In this document: in pieces, positions 14,954 through 22,689 of the stretch
How positions within the stretch are numbered: position 1 is the first letter of the stretch
Layout: every line of letters starts with the position of its first letter
NCBI GenBank assembly: GCA_007124415.1
Contig: SLFE01000151.1
Span: 1 to 27,429, forward strand
Source of the DNA: Waddliaceae bacterium
GTDB taxonomy: Bacteria > Chlamydiota > Chlamydiia > Chlamydiales > SLFE01
Direction of reading: 5' to 3'
DNA: 27,429 nt
Position numbers and translations under genes: made by a program
Notes under the pieces: model-generated
Told to the model about the DNA's origin: nothing
Database searches by the model: none
What the model saw: only the letters and a program-made list of their open reading frames with translations

Positions 14954-16860
14954 AGTTTGGCTCTGCAGTTTTGATCATTATAATTGTGAGAAATGTGCGG
15001 AGGGGGGACGATTGCATCCATCCATTCGATGTTGAAACCGAACCGCGCGACAAGATCGGCAATATTGTGTTCCAATTTTGCGAAATGCTTTTCAGTATCC
15101 ATCCCTTTTTCCCCTGTGAGCTGTTTGACTTGAGACCAGGCATAAATTTGGTACAAACGCCAAAACGATTCCTTGTCCTCTCCCCGCTCTAAGCTTTTAA
15201 TATGTTCGCGGAATTTCGATAAGATGAGAAATTGTCCATACATTTTGGCCAGATTGATTGCCTCCATTTGGCACGTGCTGCAAAATTCTGCATACTTTTC
15301 ATTGTTGGTGCGATACCGCTCAAGCCTGTTTCCGATCCATTTGGCCGATTGGAAGCAATGATAGAGCAATATATATCGCGGTTTGTTTTTTTTAAGAGCC
15401 CAATTTAAAAGCGAAGCCCACGACTGGAATTTGGCTTTCTTCAATCCGTCAAACCATAGCTTCACCTTGTCAAGAGTGAACTTGGCAAACAATTGATAAA
15501 GGAGCATGTTATCCCCCTCATATGTCAGTGTTGCGTCCTGGTCGGCCCGGTAGCTGTTTAAGAGAGTGCTGATGACTTGAGTTTCAGGGTGGAGTCCATA
15601 AAGCTCGATGCATTGTTGAATCGCTTTTTGGTTCATTTCAGAAGCTATCGCTTTCATGATTGATACGCGCCAGTGGTCGTTTTTGCTTTTTCCCGAAATC
15701 AGTTTTCTGGCGAATTTTAGGGCGTATGACTCGGCAGTGAGGCTGACTGCAACGCGGCGGAAGTAAGGTTTTGGCAAGGAGTGGGGAGGGTAGGCATAAA
15801 ACAAGGACGTGATCATCATCATCCCGACTTCGCTGGCGATTGCGATGTACTTTCTTCCATAAATGAACTGGATCATGAGTTTGTAGATCAAAGTCTTCGA
15901 GTTTTTGTTGCCATTTTTTCCGTGGTAGGCGCCATCGGCGTCGATTTCGCAGTAATGGTCGAGAAGACAGTCATAGGGAATGAACAGATTGGTGAATTTG
16001 ACGATTCCGTTGTCGACGCCGTTCAGCCCTTTTTTTCTCCCAAGGTCGATAGTTTCCACACCTTCAACGGTCTTTCCGTCCCCGCCTCTTATCTGCAGGG
16101 CAAAAGGGTGGACGCCGTAATCCTTGCCTTCTAAGATCAGCCTGAAGAACCCCACGCCGTGGGTGGCGTTTTCGGCCGCTCCCCCGATCCAGCATTTGCA
16201 GCTTGTCAAATCGGGAGAATTGACCCAAAAACCTCTTCTTTCGTGATCGTATTCGGCAATTGTCTTCAAGCCTAAAACATTCGATCCATGGCCTATTTCA
16301 GTCATCATGCAGCAGCCAATGATATCCATGCTGTTGGTGCGCTCCAAGTATAGATCCCAATGCTTTTTTGTTCCCAGTTTAAGAATCGATACTCCCCAGA
16401 GAAAATAGTGGACGCCCCAAAGCGTTGCCAGTGAAGGGTCGAAGCTGAGCAGCATGAGAAATTCGGTAACAGGCGATTCATCGATGCATTCGGCAAAGAG
16501 CTCGACGCCGCGGTAAACTTTACCGTCTTTGACAAGGGTGGGAAGCTTGTCGTTAAGCCAGAGCATGCGCTTGATTTTCTGCTTTCTTTGGGCTTTAGTC
16601 GTAGAATTGTGGTTGAAAAGGGTTTTTTTCTTAAGCAACTGCAAGCAATCTTCAATTTCTTTAGGAAAAATCGAAGGGTGTCGGCTATTTAACAAGCGTA
16701 ATATTTGCCTGTTGTTTTTTGCAGGCACCCCTGTGACATCGGGCGGCGGATTTTTTATGAGCTGCAAATAACTTACAATCAGAGGTTTTTTTCTCTTTTG
16801 TTGTTGCTCAGTATCATGAGAGATAGCGCTTGCTAACTGCCTCGGCCCCATTGGTTCCAT
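14950..16860 (-). CDS. Acyl-CoA oxidase/dehydrogenase-like flavoprotein
   Basis: 636 residues, the size of peroxisomal acyl-CoA oxidase (about 660) and not of ordinary acyl-CoA dehydrogenases (about 380). It has the ACOX-type MTEIGHGSNVLGLKTIAEYD at 186-205, WIGGAAENATHGVGFFRLI at 224-242, GKDYGVHPF at 245-253, KKGLNGVDNG at 276-285, and the catalytic-base segment YEGDN with Glu448. The segment after GRKYIAIAS (335-343), where ACOX usually has an RY..RRQFG motif, is divergent. Substrate or oxygen reactivity may therefore differ, and oxidase versus dehydrogenase cannot be decided. No targeting signal is visible. The ATG has GAGG 7 bases upstream; the gene lies 28 bases after the DUF368 gene and overlaps the SUI1-like gene. 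The fold call is firm and the substrate is unknown. Confidence 0.82.
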   Translation of the reverse strand: MEPMGPRQLASAISHDTEQQQKRKKPLIVSYLQLIKNPPPDVTGVPAKNNRQILRLLNSRHPSIFPKEIEDCLQLLKKKTLFNHNSTTKAQRKQKIKRMLWLNDKLPTLVKDGKVYRGVELFAECIDESPVTEFLMLLSFDPSLATLWGVHYFLWGVSILKLGTKKHWDLYLERTNSMDIIGCCMMTEIGHGSNVLGLKTIAEYDHERRGFWVNSPDLTSCKCWIGGAAENATHGVGFFRLILEGKDYGVHPFALQIRGGDGKTVEGVETIDLGRKKGLNGVDNGIVKFTNLFIPYDCLLDHYCEIDADGAYHGKNGNKNSKTLIYKLMIQFIYGRKYIAIASEVGMMMITSLFYAYPPHSLPKPYFRRVAVSLTAESYALKFARKLISGKSKNDHWRVSIMKAIASEMNQKAIQQCIELYGLHPETQVISTLLNSYRADQDATLTYEGDNMLLYQLFAKFTLDKVKLWFDGLKKAKFQSWASLLNWALKKNKPRYILLYHCFQSAKWIGNRLERYRTNNEKYAEFCSTCQMEAINLAKMYGQFLILSKFREHIKSLERGEDKESFWRLYQIYAWSQVKQLTGEKGMDTEKHFAKLEHNIADLVARFGFNIEWMDAIVPPPHISHNYNDQNCRAKL

Positions 16861-16888
16861 AATCGATCCTCATTTTTAAACGAACAGT

Positions 16889-17911
16889 CTATTCAAAGAC
16901 TTCATTTAATGGAACTTTCTTTTTCGCGATCGACTCTAGAAAAATAACGAGAAAAAGGCCGAGGGCGAAGCATCCGCAGGCGATCCAGAATTGGAAGGCG
17001 TAAATATCGGGAAGGATCGGATAGTCCGGTTGCAGGATGGGTTTTGCGTGAAGAATGGGATTGACCGCGAAGTGGAATGACCAAAAGGGCCAAACGGCGG
17101 GAAGGGCGCCCAGCATGATCCCGATCAGGGCGGCAAGAGTGTTATCACGGTGATGTGAAAGAAACCATCTGATCACGCGGGAGAAGATAAGCGCTCCGAT
17201 AATAATGCCAAGCCCTAAGCTGATTAACACGACATAAGATTGCCAATGAAAATGGAGGCTGCTTACGTTGGCCAGGGCGCCGATGATAACGGGGTAGGCC
17301 TGGAGGACGGTGAGGACGTAGCTGCCCGATATTCCCGGAAGCAGCATGGCGCAAACCGAGATAGTGCCGCAAGAAATCATCCATAGCACAACTCCTGAAT
17401 TTGACTGCATGATTTGATCCAGGTTAAAAAAAATATGGGGCGAGTAGATCGGAGTTAGAGTTAGCAATCCAGCCGCTGTCATTCCTAAAAGCAGCCAGCG
17501 GGTATGGCTTTGCCTCCATTGAGGTATTTTTGTGGAAACATAGTACGATGATGAAATGATCAGTCCTGCAAAAAGAGCCAGAAAGTCGCTTCGATATTCG
17601 GGGTTGTTTAGAAGAAAATGAAATAATGGCGCCAGCATGAAAATGGCAAGACCCATTCCAAGAAGGAGCGCTGCCAGAAATTGCCATGCGATGAGAGACA
17701 GGAGCTGATGCCAGCGCATCTGGATCAGCGAGTGAAAAGCTTTATGGTCGAGAGTGCAGATGCTTTTAATAAAATCTTCGTAGACCCCTAGAATCAACGC
17801 CATTGTTCCGCCCGAAATTCCAGGAACAAGGTCTGCGGCCCCAATGCATATCCCGAAGAGGAAAAGACGCACCCAATCCTTGACCGTTTTCGGCCTTGGT
17901 TTGGAAGACAT
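16889..17911 (-). CDS. popT: DUF368 membrane protein, probable polyprenyl-phosphate transporter (PopT-like)
   Basis: 340 residues from the ATG at 17911, with many hydrophobic segments. It carries the DUF368 hallmark GAADLVPGISGGT at residues 24-36 and its internal counterpart LLPGISGSY at 190-198, as in an inverted-repeat transporter. DUF368 proteins have been shown to recycle undecaprenyl phosphate across the inner membrane for cell-envelope synthesis. The frame extends 29 codons upstream, but that stretch lies within rodZ in another frame. The chosen ATG shares one base with the rodZ stop (TAATG) and has GAGGT 6 bases upstream. Pairing with rodZ suggests a role in peptidoglycan synthesis at division, which is inference. 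Confidence 0.82.
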   Translation of the reverse strand: MSSKPRPKTVKDWVRLFLFGICIGAADLVPGISGGTMALILGVYEDFIKSICTLDHKAFHSLIQMRWHQLLSLIAWQFLAALLLGMGLAIFMLAPLFHFLLNNPEYRSDFLALFAGLIISSSYYVSTKIPQWRQSHTRWLLLGMTAAGLLTLTPIYSPHIFFNLDQIMQSNSGVVLWMISCGTISVCAMLLPGISGSYVLTVLQAYPVIIGALANVSSLHFHWQSYVVLISLGLGIIIGALIFSRVIRWFLSHHRDNTLAALIGIMLGALPAVWPFWSFHFAVNPILHAKPILQPDYPILPDIYAFQFWIACGCFALGLFLVIFLESIAKKKVPLNEVFE

Positions 17912-18315
17912 TAAATGACCTCGAAATACCTTGCGATGAAGTAGGCGGCCATGATCATGGCGCCGAATGCGAGGGCCCAGACGGCGTTGGGAAACCACTT
18001 TACGCTCGATCCCGGCGTGCTTCGCTTTTCCACAGTGCCGATTCCATAGGAGAATTCCTGCTTGTCTTTAACTACGAACAGTTCCAGGTTGTCCCTGACC
18101 ATCTGTTCTCCGTCAATGCCCAGAAATTTTGCGTATTGCTTTAAGAATCCTTGAGCGTAGACAGGGGAGATGAGCTTGTCCATCCGGCCGTCTTCGAGGG
18201 CCTGCACGTGGCCGACCTGGATGGATGTCGCGTTTTGCGCTTCCTTGAGGGAAATATTCAGCTCGTTTCTTTTCTGTTTCAAGTCTTCGCCAAGCGATTT
18301 AAAGTCCTGTTTCAT
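17911..18315 (-). CDS. rodZ: RodZ-like helix-turn-helix membrane protein
   Basis: 134 residues. An N-terminal helix-turn-helix (about residues 8-75, LGEDLKQKRNELNISLKEAQNATSI, then a segment ending YAQGFLKQYAKFLGID) matches the RodZ cytoplasmic domain that binds MreB. A linker and one transmembrane helix follow near 108-130 (FPNAVWALAFGAMIMAAYFIA). The protein ends right after the helix, so the large periplasmic domain of E. coli RodZ is missing. Short RodZ proteins of this kind are known in Chlamydia (CT009), where MreB organises division without FtsZ. The ATG has AAGGAAGGG upstream. It is the first gene of a six-gene overlapping run. Membrane topology is inferred from hydrophobicity. Confidence 0.83.
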   Translation of the reverse strand: MKQDFKSLGEDLKQKRNELNISLKEAQNATSIQVGHVQALEDGRMDKLISPVYAQGFLKQYAKFLGIDGEQMVRDNLELFVVKDKQEFSYGIGTVEKRSTPGSSVKWFPNAVWALAFGAMIMAAYFIARYFEVI

Positions 18316-18398
18316 TTTTATCCCTTCCTTGCCTTTTGCTTATTTTTATACATCATAGCGCTATTATCGTACACAATAGATTTTATCTCATAAAGAAG

Positions 18399-18425
18399 AC
18401 CCCTTCATTTAGGGAGGGGTTTTTT
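18399..18425 (+). terminator. Rho-independent-type terminator in a divergent intergenic region
   Basis: CCCCTTC (18400-18406) pairs with GGAGGGG (18413-18419), with one G-T pair and a 6-base loop, followed by six T residues. It would stop rightward transcription, but no rightward gene ends here: rodZ lies to the left on the opposite strand. It may end an antisense or small RNA, or be a relic. Confidence 0.6.
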
Positions 18426-18435
18426 AAATCCTTTG

Positions 18436-18465
18436 TTTAGGGAGGGGTGCAATCCCCTCCCTAAA
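18436..18465. repeat. Perfect 12-bp inverted repeat
   Basis: TTTAGGGAGGGG (18436-18447) is followed by a 6-base loop and then its perfect complement CCCCTCCCTAAA (18454-18465). The left arm is also a direct repeat of 18408-18419. No T-run follows on either strand, so it is not a classical terminator on its own. Confidence 0.85.
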
Positions 18466-18491
18466 AAATAATCCTCGCCCTTCAGGGCGAG
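18463..18491 (-). terminator. Rho-independent-type terminator, leftward
   Basis: CTCGCCC and GGGCGAG (18474-18480 and 18485-18491) form a 7-bp GC-rich stem with a 4-base loop. Read on the minus strand it is followed by GATTATTTTTT. It would stop leftward transcription coming from the rpmG side, where no leftward gene exists. Confidence 0.6.
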
Positions 18492-18537
18492 CTTGAACGA
18501 TCTTTCTCCGGAGTCGTAAAAAAAGAGATGCCCAGGC

Positions 18538-18566
18538 TTGAAAATTATATTTGATTTCACTATGAT
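18538..18566 (+). promoter_or_regulatory. Sigma70-type promoter for rpmG-lolE-lolD
   Basis: TTGAAA (18538-18543) and TATGAT (18561-18566) each match the sigma70 consensus at 5 of 6 positions and are separated by exactly 17 bases. They lie about 40 bases upstream of the rpmG start, with AT-rich sequence downstream. This is the best-looking promoter in the window. Confidence 0.7.
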
Positions 18567-18604
18567 TATGCGTATCAAATTAGTTTAACTACGAGGATTG
18601 AATA

Positions 18605-18766
18605 ATGGCTAGCAAAAAACGTGAAAAGATTATTTTAAAAAGTTCTAAAAGCCACCACAGGTACCATACTTTTAAAAACAAAACTAACACCCCGGACCGT
18701 ATTGAGATTAATAAATACGATCCTTTTGTCAGGGAGCATGTTCCTTACAAAGAATCCAAAAAGTAA
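18605..18766 (+). CDS. rpmG: 50S ribosomal protein L33
   Basis: A 53-residue basic protein, MASKKREKIILKSS at the start, with NKTNTPDRIEINKYDPFVR in the middle: the L33 pattern, at the usual length. It lacks the CxxC pairs of zinc-binding L33, so it is the C-minus form. GAGG lies 8 bases before the ATG. Its TAA shares one base with the lolE ATG (TAATG). L33 followed by a LolE-like permease and LolD is the gene order known from Chlamydiaceae, which is the best taxonomic clue here. Confidence 0.92.
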   Translation: MASKKREKIILKSSKSHHRYHTFKNKTNTPDRIEINKYDPFVREHVPYKESKK

Positions 18767-20760
18767 TGTTTGAGCTTTCCGTTGCCTGCAAATATCTGAT
18801 TCCAAGGTGGAGACAACTGTCTGTATCTATTATCAGCATGATCTCTATTTTGGTCATTTCGTTAGTTGTCTGGCTGATTCTTGTCTTTTTTTCGGTGACG
18901 AATGGGCTGGAAAACAATTGGATTGAAAAGCTCATCGCCCTGACAGCCCCTGTAAGGATCACTCCGACGCAGGAGTACTACGATTCTTATTATTACCAAA
19001 TAGACAGCATCAGCGAGGCATCCGATTATACGCACAAGACGCTGAGGGAAAAACTAGCCGGCGTTGGCGTCGACCCTTATGACGCTGATTTTGACGAGGA
19101 AGTTCCCCTTTACTGGCCGCAGCCCGATGAGGACGGCGAGGGAAACTTGAAGGATATTGTCAAAATGGCTGCGGACGCTGCAGGCCGTTTGAATATTGCG
19201 GGCCTTACTGTTGCGCCCTATGAAACCTCGGTAGGCAACATTAAGCTAAGCAGCATCAGCGAATCTACCTATTTGGGTTCCTTCGACCCGGAAAATCTCG
19301 ACTTAAAGAAAACCCTGCTGCCCCTTTCCGGGGACGACCTTTCTAATGTATTGCAAACGATCGGCTATGCCAACCGGAAAGAGTTGCGCGAATTTTTCGA
19401 AAACGTCGAAGTCACCCATTTAAAATTACAGCCGGGCTGGAGAATCCCGATCCATCTTTATCCCAAGGAGGGATATTTGGATGTCGTTGCCATTTTGAGG
19501 GATGGCAATGTTTACCAAATGTTCGCGGCACCGAAGGCAGATCAGCTCTTACAGATTAAAGCTGAATGGGATGAGAGGGCAGCAGGATTCGAAATTGTGA
19601 AGGCGCCCCTCAAGTTCGAGGACCGCCGGCCGTTACTTAGCATAGGCGGCAAGCAGTATCCGGCAAGAACGGCTCCTTTGCAGCTTGCCGCTGAAATGGA
19701 AATCCCCGCCAAGCTCGAAGAGAGCTCATTGGCCCTGGCCGATTCCGGCGGCGATGTTCAATTCGTAATGTCTCTCAACCTTCAAGAGGCGGCCTTTGAG
19801 GGTTCGGTTCCTTATAAGGGGTTAAAAATCGCTAGGGCCGATCTTTGCGATCAACCTAAGGCGGACGTGTGCTGGATCTATGAAAGCGACGGCCAAATGG
19901 TGCTGCCAAGCGTGGGCGGCAGTGATGGAATTCTTCTTCCGAAAACTTTTCGGGAGCAGGGGGTTCTTGTGGGAGACCGAGGGCAGCTGACCTACTACGC
20001 GCCAACAACGTCGTCTTTGCAAGAACAGCGCCTCCCGATCCATGTCGCCGGCTTTTATGACCAGGGCGTCATCTCTATCGGAGGCAAATTGGCTTTTGCC
20101 GGGCCAGAAATTGTCTCGGCGGCAGGTTCTGCTTTTAATCAGAATCAGGGGGGGATGCAGGCCGGAATCAACATCAGATTTCGCGACTGGAACAAGGCAG
20201 AAGAGGCAAAAGAGGTTTTGCAGGCTGCCTTTGCGGAAGGGGGAATCGGACGGTACTGGAAGGTTGAGACCTTTCGGGAATATCCCTTCACTAAAGATCT
20301 GCTCCAACAACTAAGAAGCGAAAAGAATCTCTTCAGCCTCATCTCGATTGTTATTATCATTGTCGCCTGTTCCAACATCGTCAGCATGCTCATTATCCTC
20401 GTGAATGATAAAAAGGGAGAAATCGGAATATTGCGCTCGATGGGCGCATCGCCTAAAAGCATAGCGGCGATTTTTGGCTTCTGCGGCATGGTAATGGGGC
20501 TGCTCGGCAGTTTGGTCGGCATCGCCCTGGCTGCGCTGACATTGAAAAATATTCAAAGCTTGATCGGCTTGATCAGCCGGTTGCAGGGGCACGAGCTGTT
20601 CAACGTCCACTTTTTTGGTGAAGTGATCCCTGATCGATTGAGCGGGGAAGCGCTGACCTTTGTTTTGATGGCGACAGTCTTGATATCTTTAATTTCGGGA
20701 GTCATTCCGGCAATTAAAGCCAGTTTGATGAGGCCCTCGGCAATATTGAGGTCTGAATAA
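18766..20760 (+). CDS. lolE: LolC/E-family lipoprotein-releasing ABC permease with enlarged periplasmic domain
   Basis: 664 residues. There is one N-terminal transmembrane helix (about 17-45, with the LolC/E-like NGLENNW after it), then about 470 residues outside the membrane. A C-terminal FtsX domain follows with three helices near 520-545, 565-590 and 628-650, containing KKGEIGILRSMGAS, the coupling-helix region that contacts the ATPase. With LolD it would extract lipoproteins from the inner membrane and pass them to a periplasmic carrier. E. coli LolC and LolE are about 400 residues, so the periplasmic part here is roughly double. Only one permease is present, suggesting a homodimer. It is joined by one-base overlaps to rpmG before and lolD after. 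Confidence 0.85.
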   Translation: MFELSVACKYLIPRWRQLSVSIISMISILVISLVVWLILVFFSVTNGLENNWIEKLIALTAPVRITPTQEYYDSYYYQIDSISEASDYTHKTLREKLAGVGVDPYDADFDEEVPLYWPQPDEDGEGNLKDIVKMAADAAGRLNIAGLTVAPYETSVGNIKLSSISESTYLGSFDPENLDLKKTLLPLSGDDLSNVLQTIGYANRKELREFFENVEVTHLKLQPGWRIPIHLYPKEGYLDVVAILRDGNVYQMFAAPKADQLLQIKAEWDERAAGFEIVKAPLKFEDRRPLLSIGGKQYPARTAPLQLAAEMEIPAKLEESSLALADSGGDVQFVMSLNLQEAAFEGSVPYKGLKIARADLCDQPKADVCWIYESDGQMVLPSVGGSDGILLPKTFREQGVLVGDRGQLTYYAPTTSSLQEQRLPIHVAGFYDQGVISIGGKLAFAGPEIVSAAGSAFNQNQGGMQAGINIRFRDWNKAEEAKEVLQAAFAEGGIGRYWKVETFREYPFTKDLLQQLRSEKNLFSLISIVIIIVACSNIVSMLIILVNDKKGEIGILRSMGASPKSIAAIFGFCGMVMGLLGSLVGIALAALTLKNIQSLIGLISRLQGHELFNVHFFGEVIPDRLSGEALTFVLMATVLISLISGVIPAIKASLMRPSAILRSE

Positions 20761-21443
20761 TGACGGTTTTGAAAGCGACAGATATAAGAAAGACCTTCAG
20801 AGGACCGAAACCTCTTGAGGTCTTAAAAGGGGTCAGCATCAGTGTCGAGCCTGGCGAGTCCATTGCGATTATGGGACGTTCCGGCGAGGGTAAAAGCACT
20901 CTTCTTCAAATTTTGGGCACCCTCGATATTGCCGATAAAGGATCTCTTCTGATTAAGGATCAGCCTGTATCTCACTCAACCTTAAGCAAGATCAGGTCCC
21001 GTAATATCGGATTTATCTTTCAGTCCTTTCATCTGCTTGAAGATTTTACGGTGCTGCAAAATGTACTTATGCCGGCCAGAATTGCCAGAGAGTCTGTTAA
21101 AAAAGGATCCAAGTTTTACAAGCATGCGGAAGAACTTATTGACTTTGTTGGTCTTAAGGATCATGCGCATCAAATTGCCAAGCAGCTTTCCGGCGGGGAA
21201 AAGCAGCGGGTCGCCATAGCGAGAGCCCTTTGCAACAACCCCGATATCATCCTTGCCGATGAACCGACCGGAAATCTAGACCATTCTACTGCCGAGATGA
21301 TTCACTCGCTTTTGATCGACCTTGCAGGAAAACAGGGGAGATCTCTTATCATAGTCACTCATAATCAAGACCTTGCAAATCTCTGCGACAAACAGTACCT
21401 CCTTTTGGACGGACTTTTGCAGCCTTCCCAAAAAAATAGCTAA
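20760..21443 (+). CDS. lolD: LolD-like ABC transporter ATPase
   Basis: A 227-residue ATPase of the LolD/MacB family. It has Walker A GRSGEGKS at 39-46, the Q-loop Gln88, signature LSGGEKQRVAIARAL at 143-157, Walker B IILADEPTGNLD at 163-174 and the H-loop His201. It would power the LolE permease on the cytoplasmic side. The usual Walker A Gly-Ser-Gly-Ser-Gly-Lys is Gly-Arg-Ser-Gly-Glu-Gly-Lys here, common in this family. The ATG shares one base with the lolE stop (TAATG), so the two are coupled. Confidence 0.92.
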   Translation: MTVLKATDIRKTFRGPKPLEVLKGVSISVEPGESIAIMGRSGEGKSTLLQILGTLDIADKGSLLIKDQPVSHSTLSKIRSRNIGFIFQSFHLLEDFTVLQNVLMPARIARESVKKGSKFYKHAEELIDFVGLKDHAHQIAKQLSGGEKQRVAIARALCNNPDIILADEPTGNLDHSTAEMIHSLLIDLAGKQGRSLIIVTHNQDLANLCDKQYLLLDGLLQPSQKNS

Positions 21444-21479
21444 AAGCTATGTTGAGGTTAATGAGGGGTATGGCAAGGG

Positions 21480-22520
21480 ATGAGAACAAGAGCCTATACA
21501 GTATTGCATGTGCTGATCAGTTTATTATTCGCCGCCGGCTTGGGGCTGACAATTTTGTCTTATGTAAAGGCCTGTACAAATTCCTGCGTTGAAGTTCACC
21601 ATTATAAATATTTCGGACTTGATTTTGAATTGTTAGGGCTCGCCTTTTTTATCGTTGCCGGCCTCCTTCATGTTTTTTCGATAATGGTTCCCTCGCTCGG
21701 GTACATAGTCGGACTGATGCTTGCCGCAGCTGTCGGTTCAGAGATCAACTTCATACTGATTCAAAAATATGTGATCGGTCATTATTGTCCTTTGTGTTTG
21801 ACGATAGCGGCTGTTATCGGACTGATCAGTTTGCTGTATGCGACAATGTTTTTTTACAGGTTTTTCTTTTTGGACAAACCAATTACTTGGGGTAAAGTTA
21901 TGAAAGCTATCATTAAAACTGCCGGCATCATACTGGCAGCATTCATTGCCTATGGCGTGGCCTTCGCGGGCGTTGCCAAGCCGGAAACATCCTTTGCGGA
22001 AGGGGTAAATAGCGAGGTTCCTTATTTCGGCAACCCGGACAGCCAGGTTGAGGTTTATATATTTACTGATTGGTTTTGCCCGCCCTGCCGCAGGACAGAG
22101 CCTAAGATCTCACCTTATTACAACCGAATGAAGGCCAAAGCACGGGTCTATTTTATCGATTTTCCCGTCAATCCCGAAACGAGAAATTATATTCCCTATA
22201 ATCTGTCGTTTATGCTTAAAAACAAGGACCAGTATTTAAATGTACGCAAAGCTCTTCATGATCTTTCAGAAACCAATAAAACGCCATCGCCGGAAGATGT
22301 CAATCAAGCCGTTGAGGAATACGGCATTACCTATACTCCATTGAATTTTTCCGATATCGCCGAGGGAATCAAATTTCAGGAGGGGGTAGCCGAGACGTTT
22401 AAAATTAGGTATGCGCCTACAGTAGTTGTTGCCAACAGGAAAAATTTGACGGCCAAAAAACTTACCGGAACGAGCATCACAGGCGACAATATCCTTAAAG
22501 CTATCGATAAAGTGAAGTAG
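21480..22520 (+). CDS. VKOR-DsbA fusion, periplasmic disulfide-forming system
   Basis: 346 residues. The N-terminal half (about 8-130) is a four-helix VKOR domain, with loop cysteines Cys32 and Cys36 and the quinone-side CxxC at 103-106 (YCPLC). A further helix near 140-165 is followed by a DsbA-like thioredoxin domain with the active site Cys200-Pro-Pro-Cys203 (WFCPPC). The cis-proline segment is RYAPTVVV. By family knowledge the thioredoxin domain oxidises secreted proteins and passes electrons through VKOR to quinone, replacing a DsbA/DsbB pair. Disulfide formation matters for the cross-linked chlamydial envelope. It starts 36 bases after lolD; GAGGGG lies about 11 bases upstream, a long spacing, but no other ATG fits the frame. 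The two-domain call is firm. Confidence 0.9.
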   Translation: MRTRAYTVLHVLISLLFAAGLGLTILSYVKACTNSCVEVHHYKYFGLDFELLGLAFFIVAGLLHVFSIMVPSLGYIVGLMLAAAVGSEINFILIQKYVIGHYCPLCLTIAAVIGLISLLYATMFFYRFFFLDKPITWGKVMKAIIKTAGIILAAFIAYGVAFAGVAKPETSFAEGVNSEVPYFGNPDSQVEVYIFTDWFCPPCRRTEPKISPYYNRMKAKARVYFIDFPVNPETRNYIPYNLSFMLKNKDQYLNVRKALHDLSETNKTPSPEDVNQAVEEYGITYTPLNFSDIAEGIKFQEGVAETFKIRYAPTVVVANRKNLTAKKLTGTSITGDNILKAIDKVK

Positions 22521-22689
22521 TCTAACCCCTGATTGCGACCCTAATCCGCGCCTGCATATTTTTTCTCTAAAAATCTGTCAGACGAGATTAGGGCACAATC
22601 AGGGGGCCTAAATAAAATAAAAATTATTGCTTTATTTCAGATATCTATATAACGTAAAAACACCTGACCAATTCTAAAAGGAGGCTTTT
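22521..22689. other. Intergenic stretch with inverted repeat element
   Basis: No gene is seen. The left part is filled by the repeat element described separately. The right part is AT-rich, with a possible TATAAC -10-like box about 35-40 bases before the next start. The nearest -35-like TTGCTT is only 15 bases away, so I do not call a promoter. AAGGAGG lies 5 bases before the next ATG. Confidence 0.5.
22524..22605. repeat. Dispersed 25-bp repeat, copy 2, forming an imperfect inverted repeat
   Basis: Bases 22524-22548 match 11987-12011 exactly in reverse complement. A second, degenerate inverted copy at 22586-22605 lets 22526-22546 pair with it over about 20 positions, with a one-base gap and a change in the middle (GCGA versus GTG). 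The loop is about 39 bases and contains TTTTTT. It starts four bases after the VKOR-DsbA stop. It resembles a REP/MITE-like palindrome and could act as a transcript 3' end. Confidence 0.75.

Noticed and set aside
17914..17998. Longer N terminus for the DUF368 protein
   Set aside because: The extra residues are rich in Arg and His and lie inside rodZ in another frame. The ATG at 17911 has a ribosome binding site and a TAATG junction.
19822..20310. 162-codon open frame opposite lolE
   Set aside because: Antisense shadow of a clear coding region with no motif.
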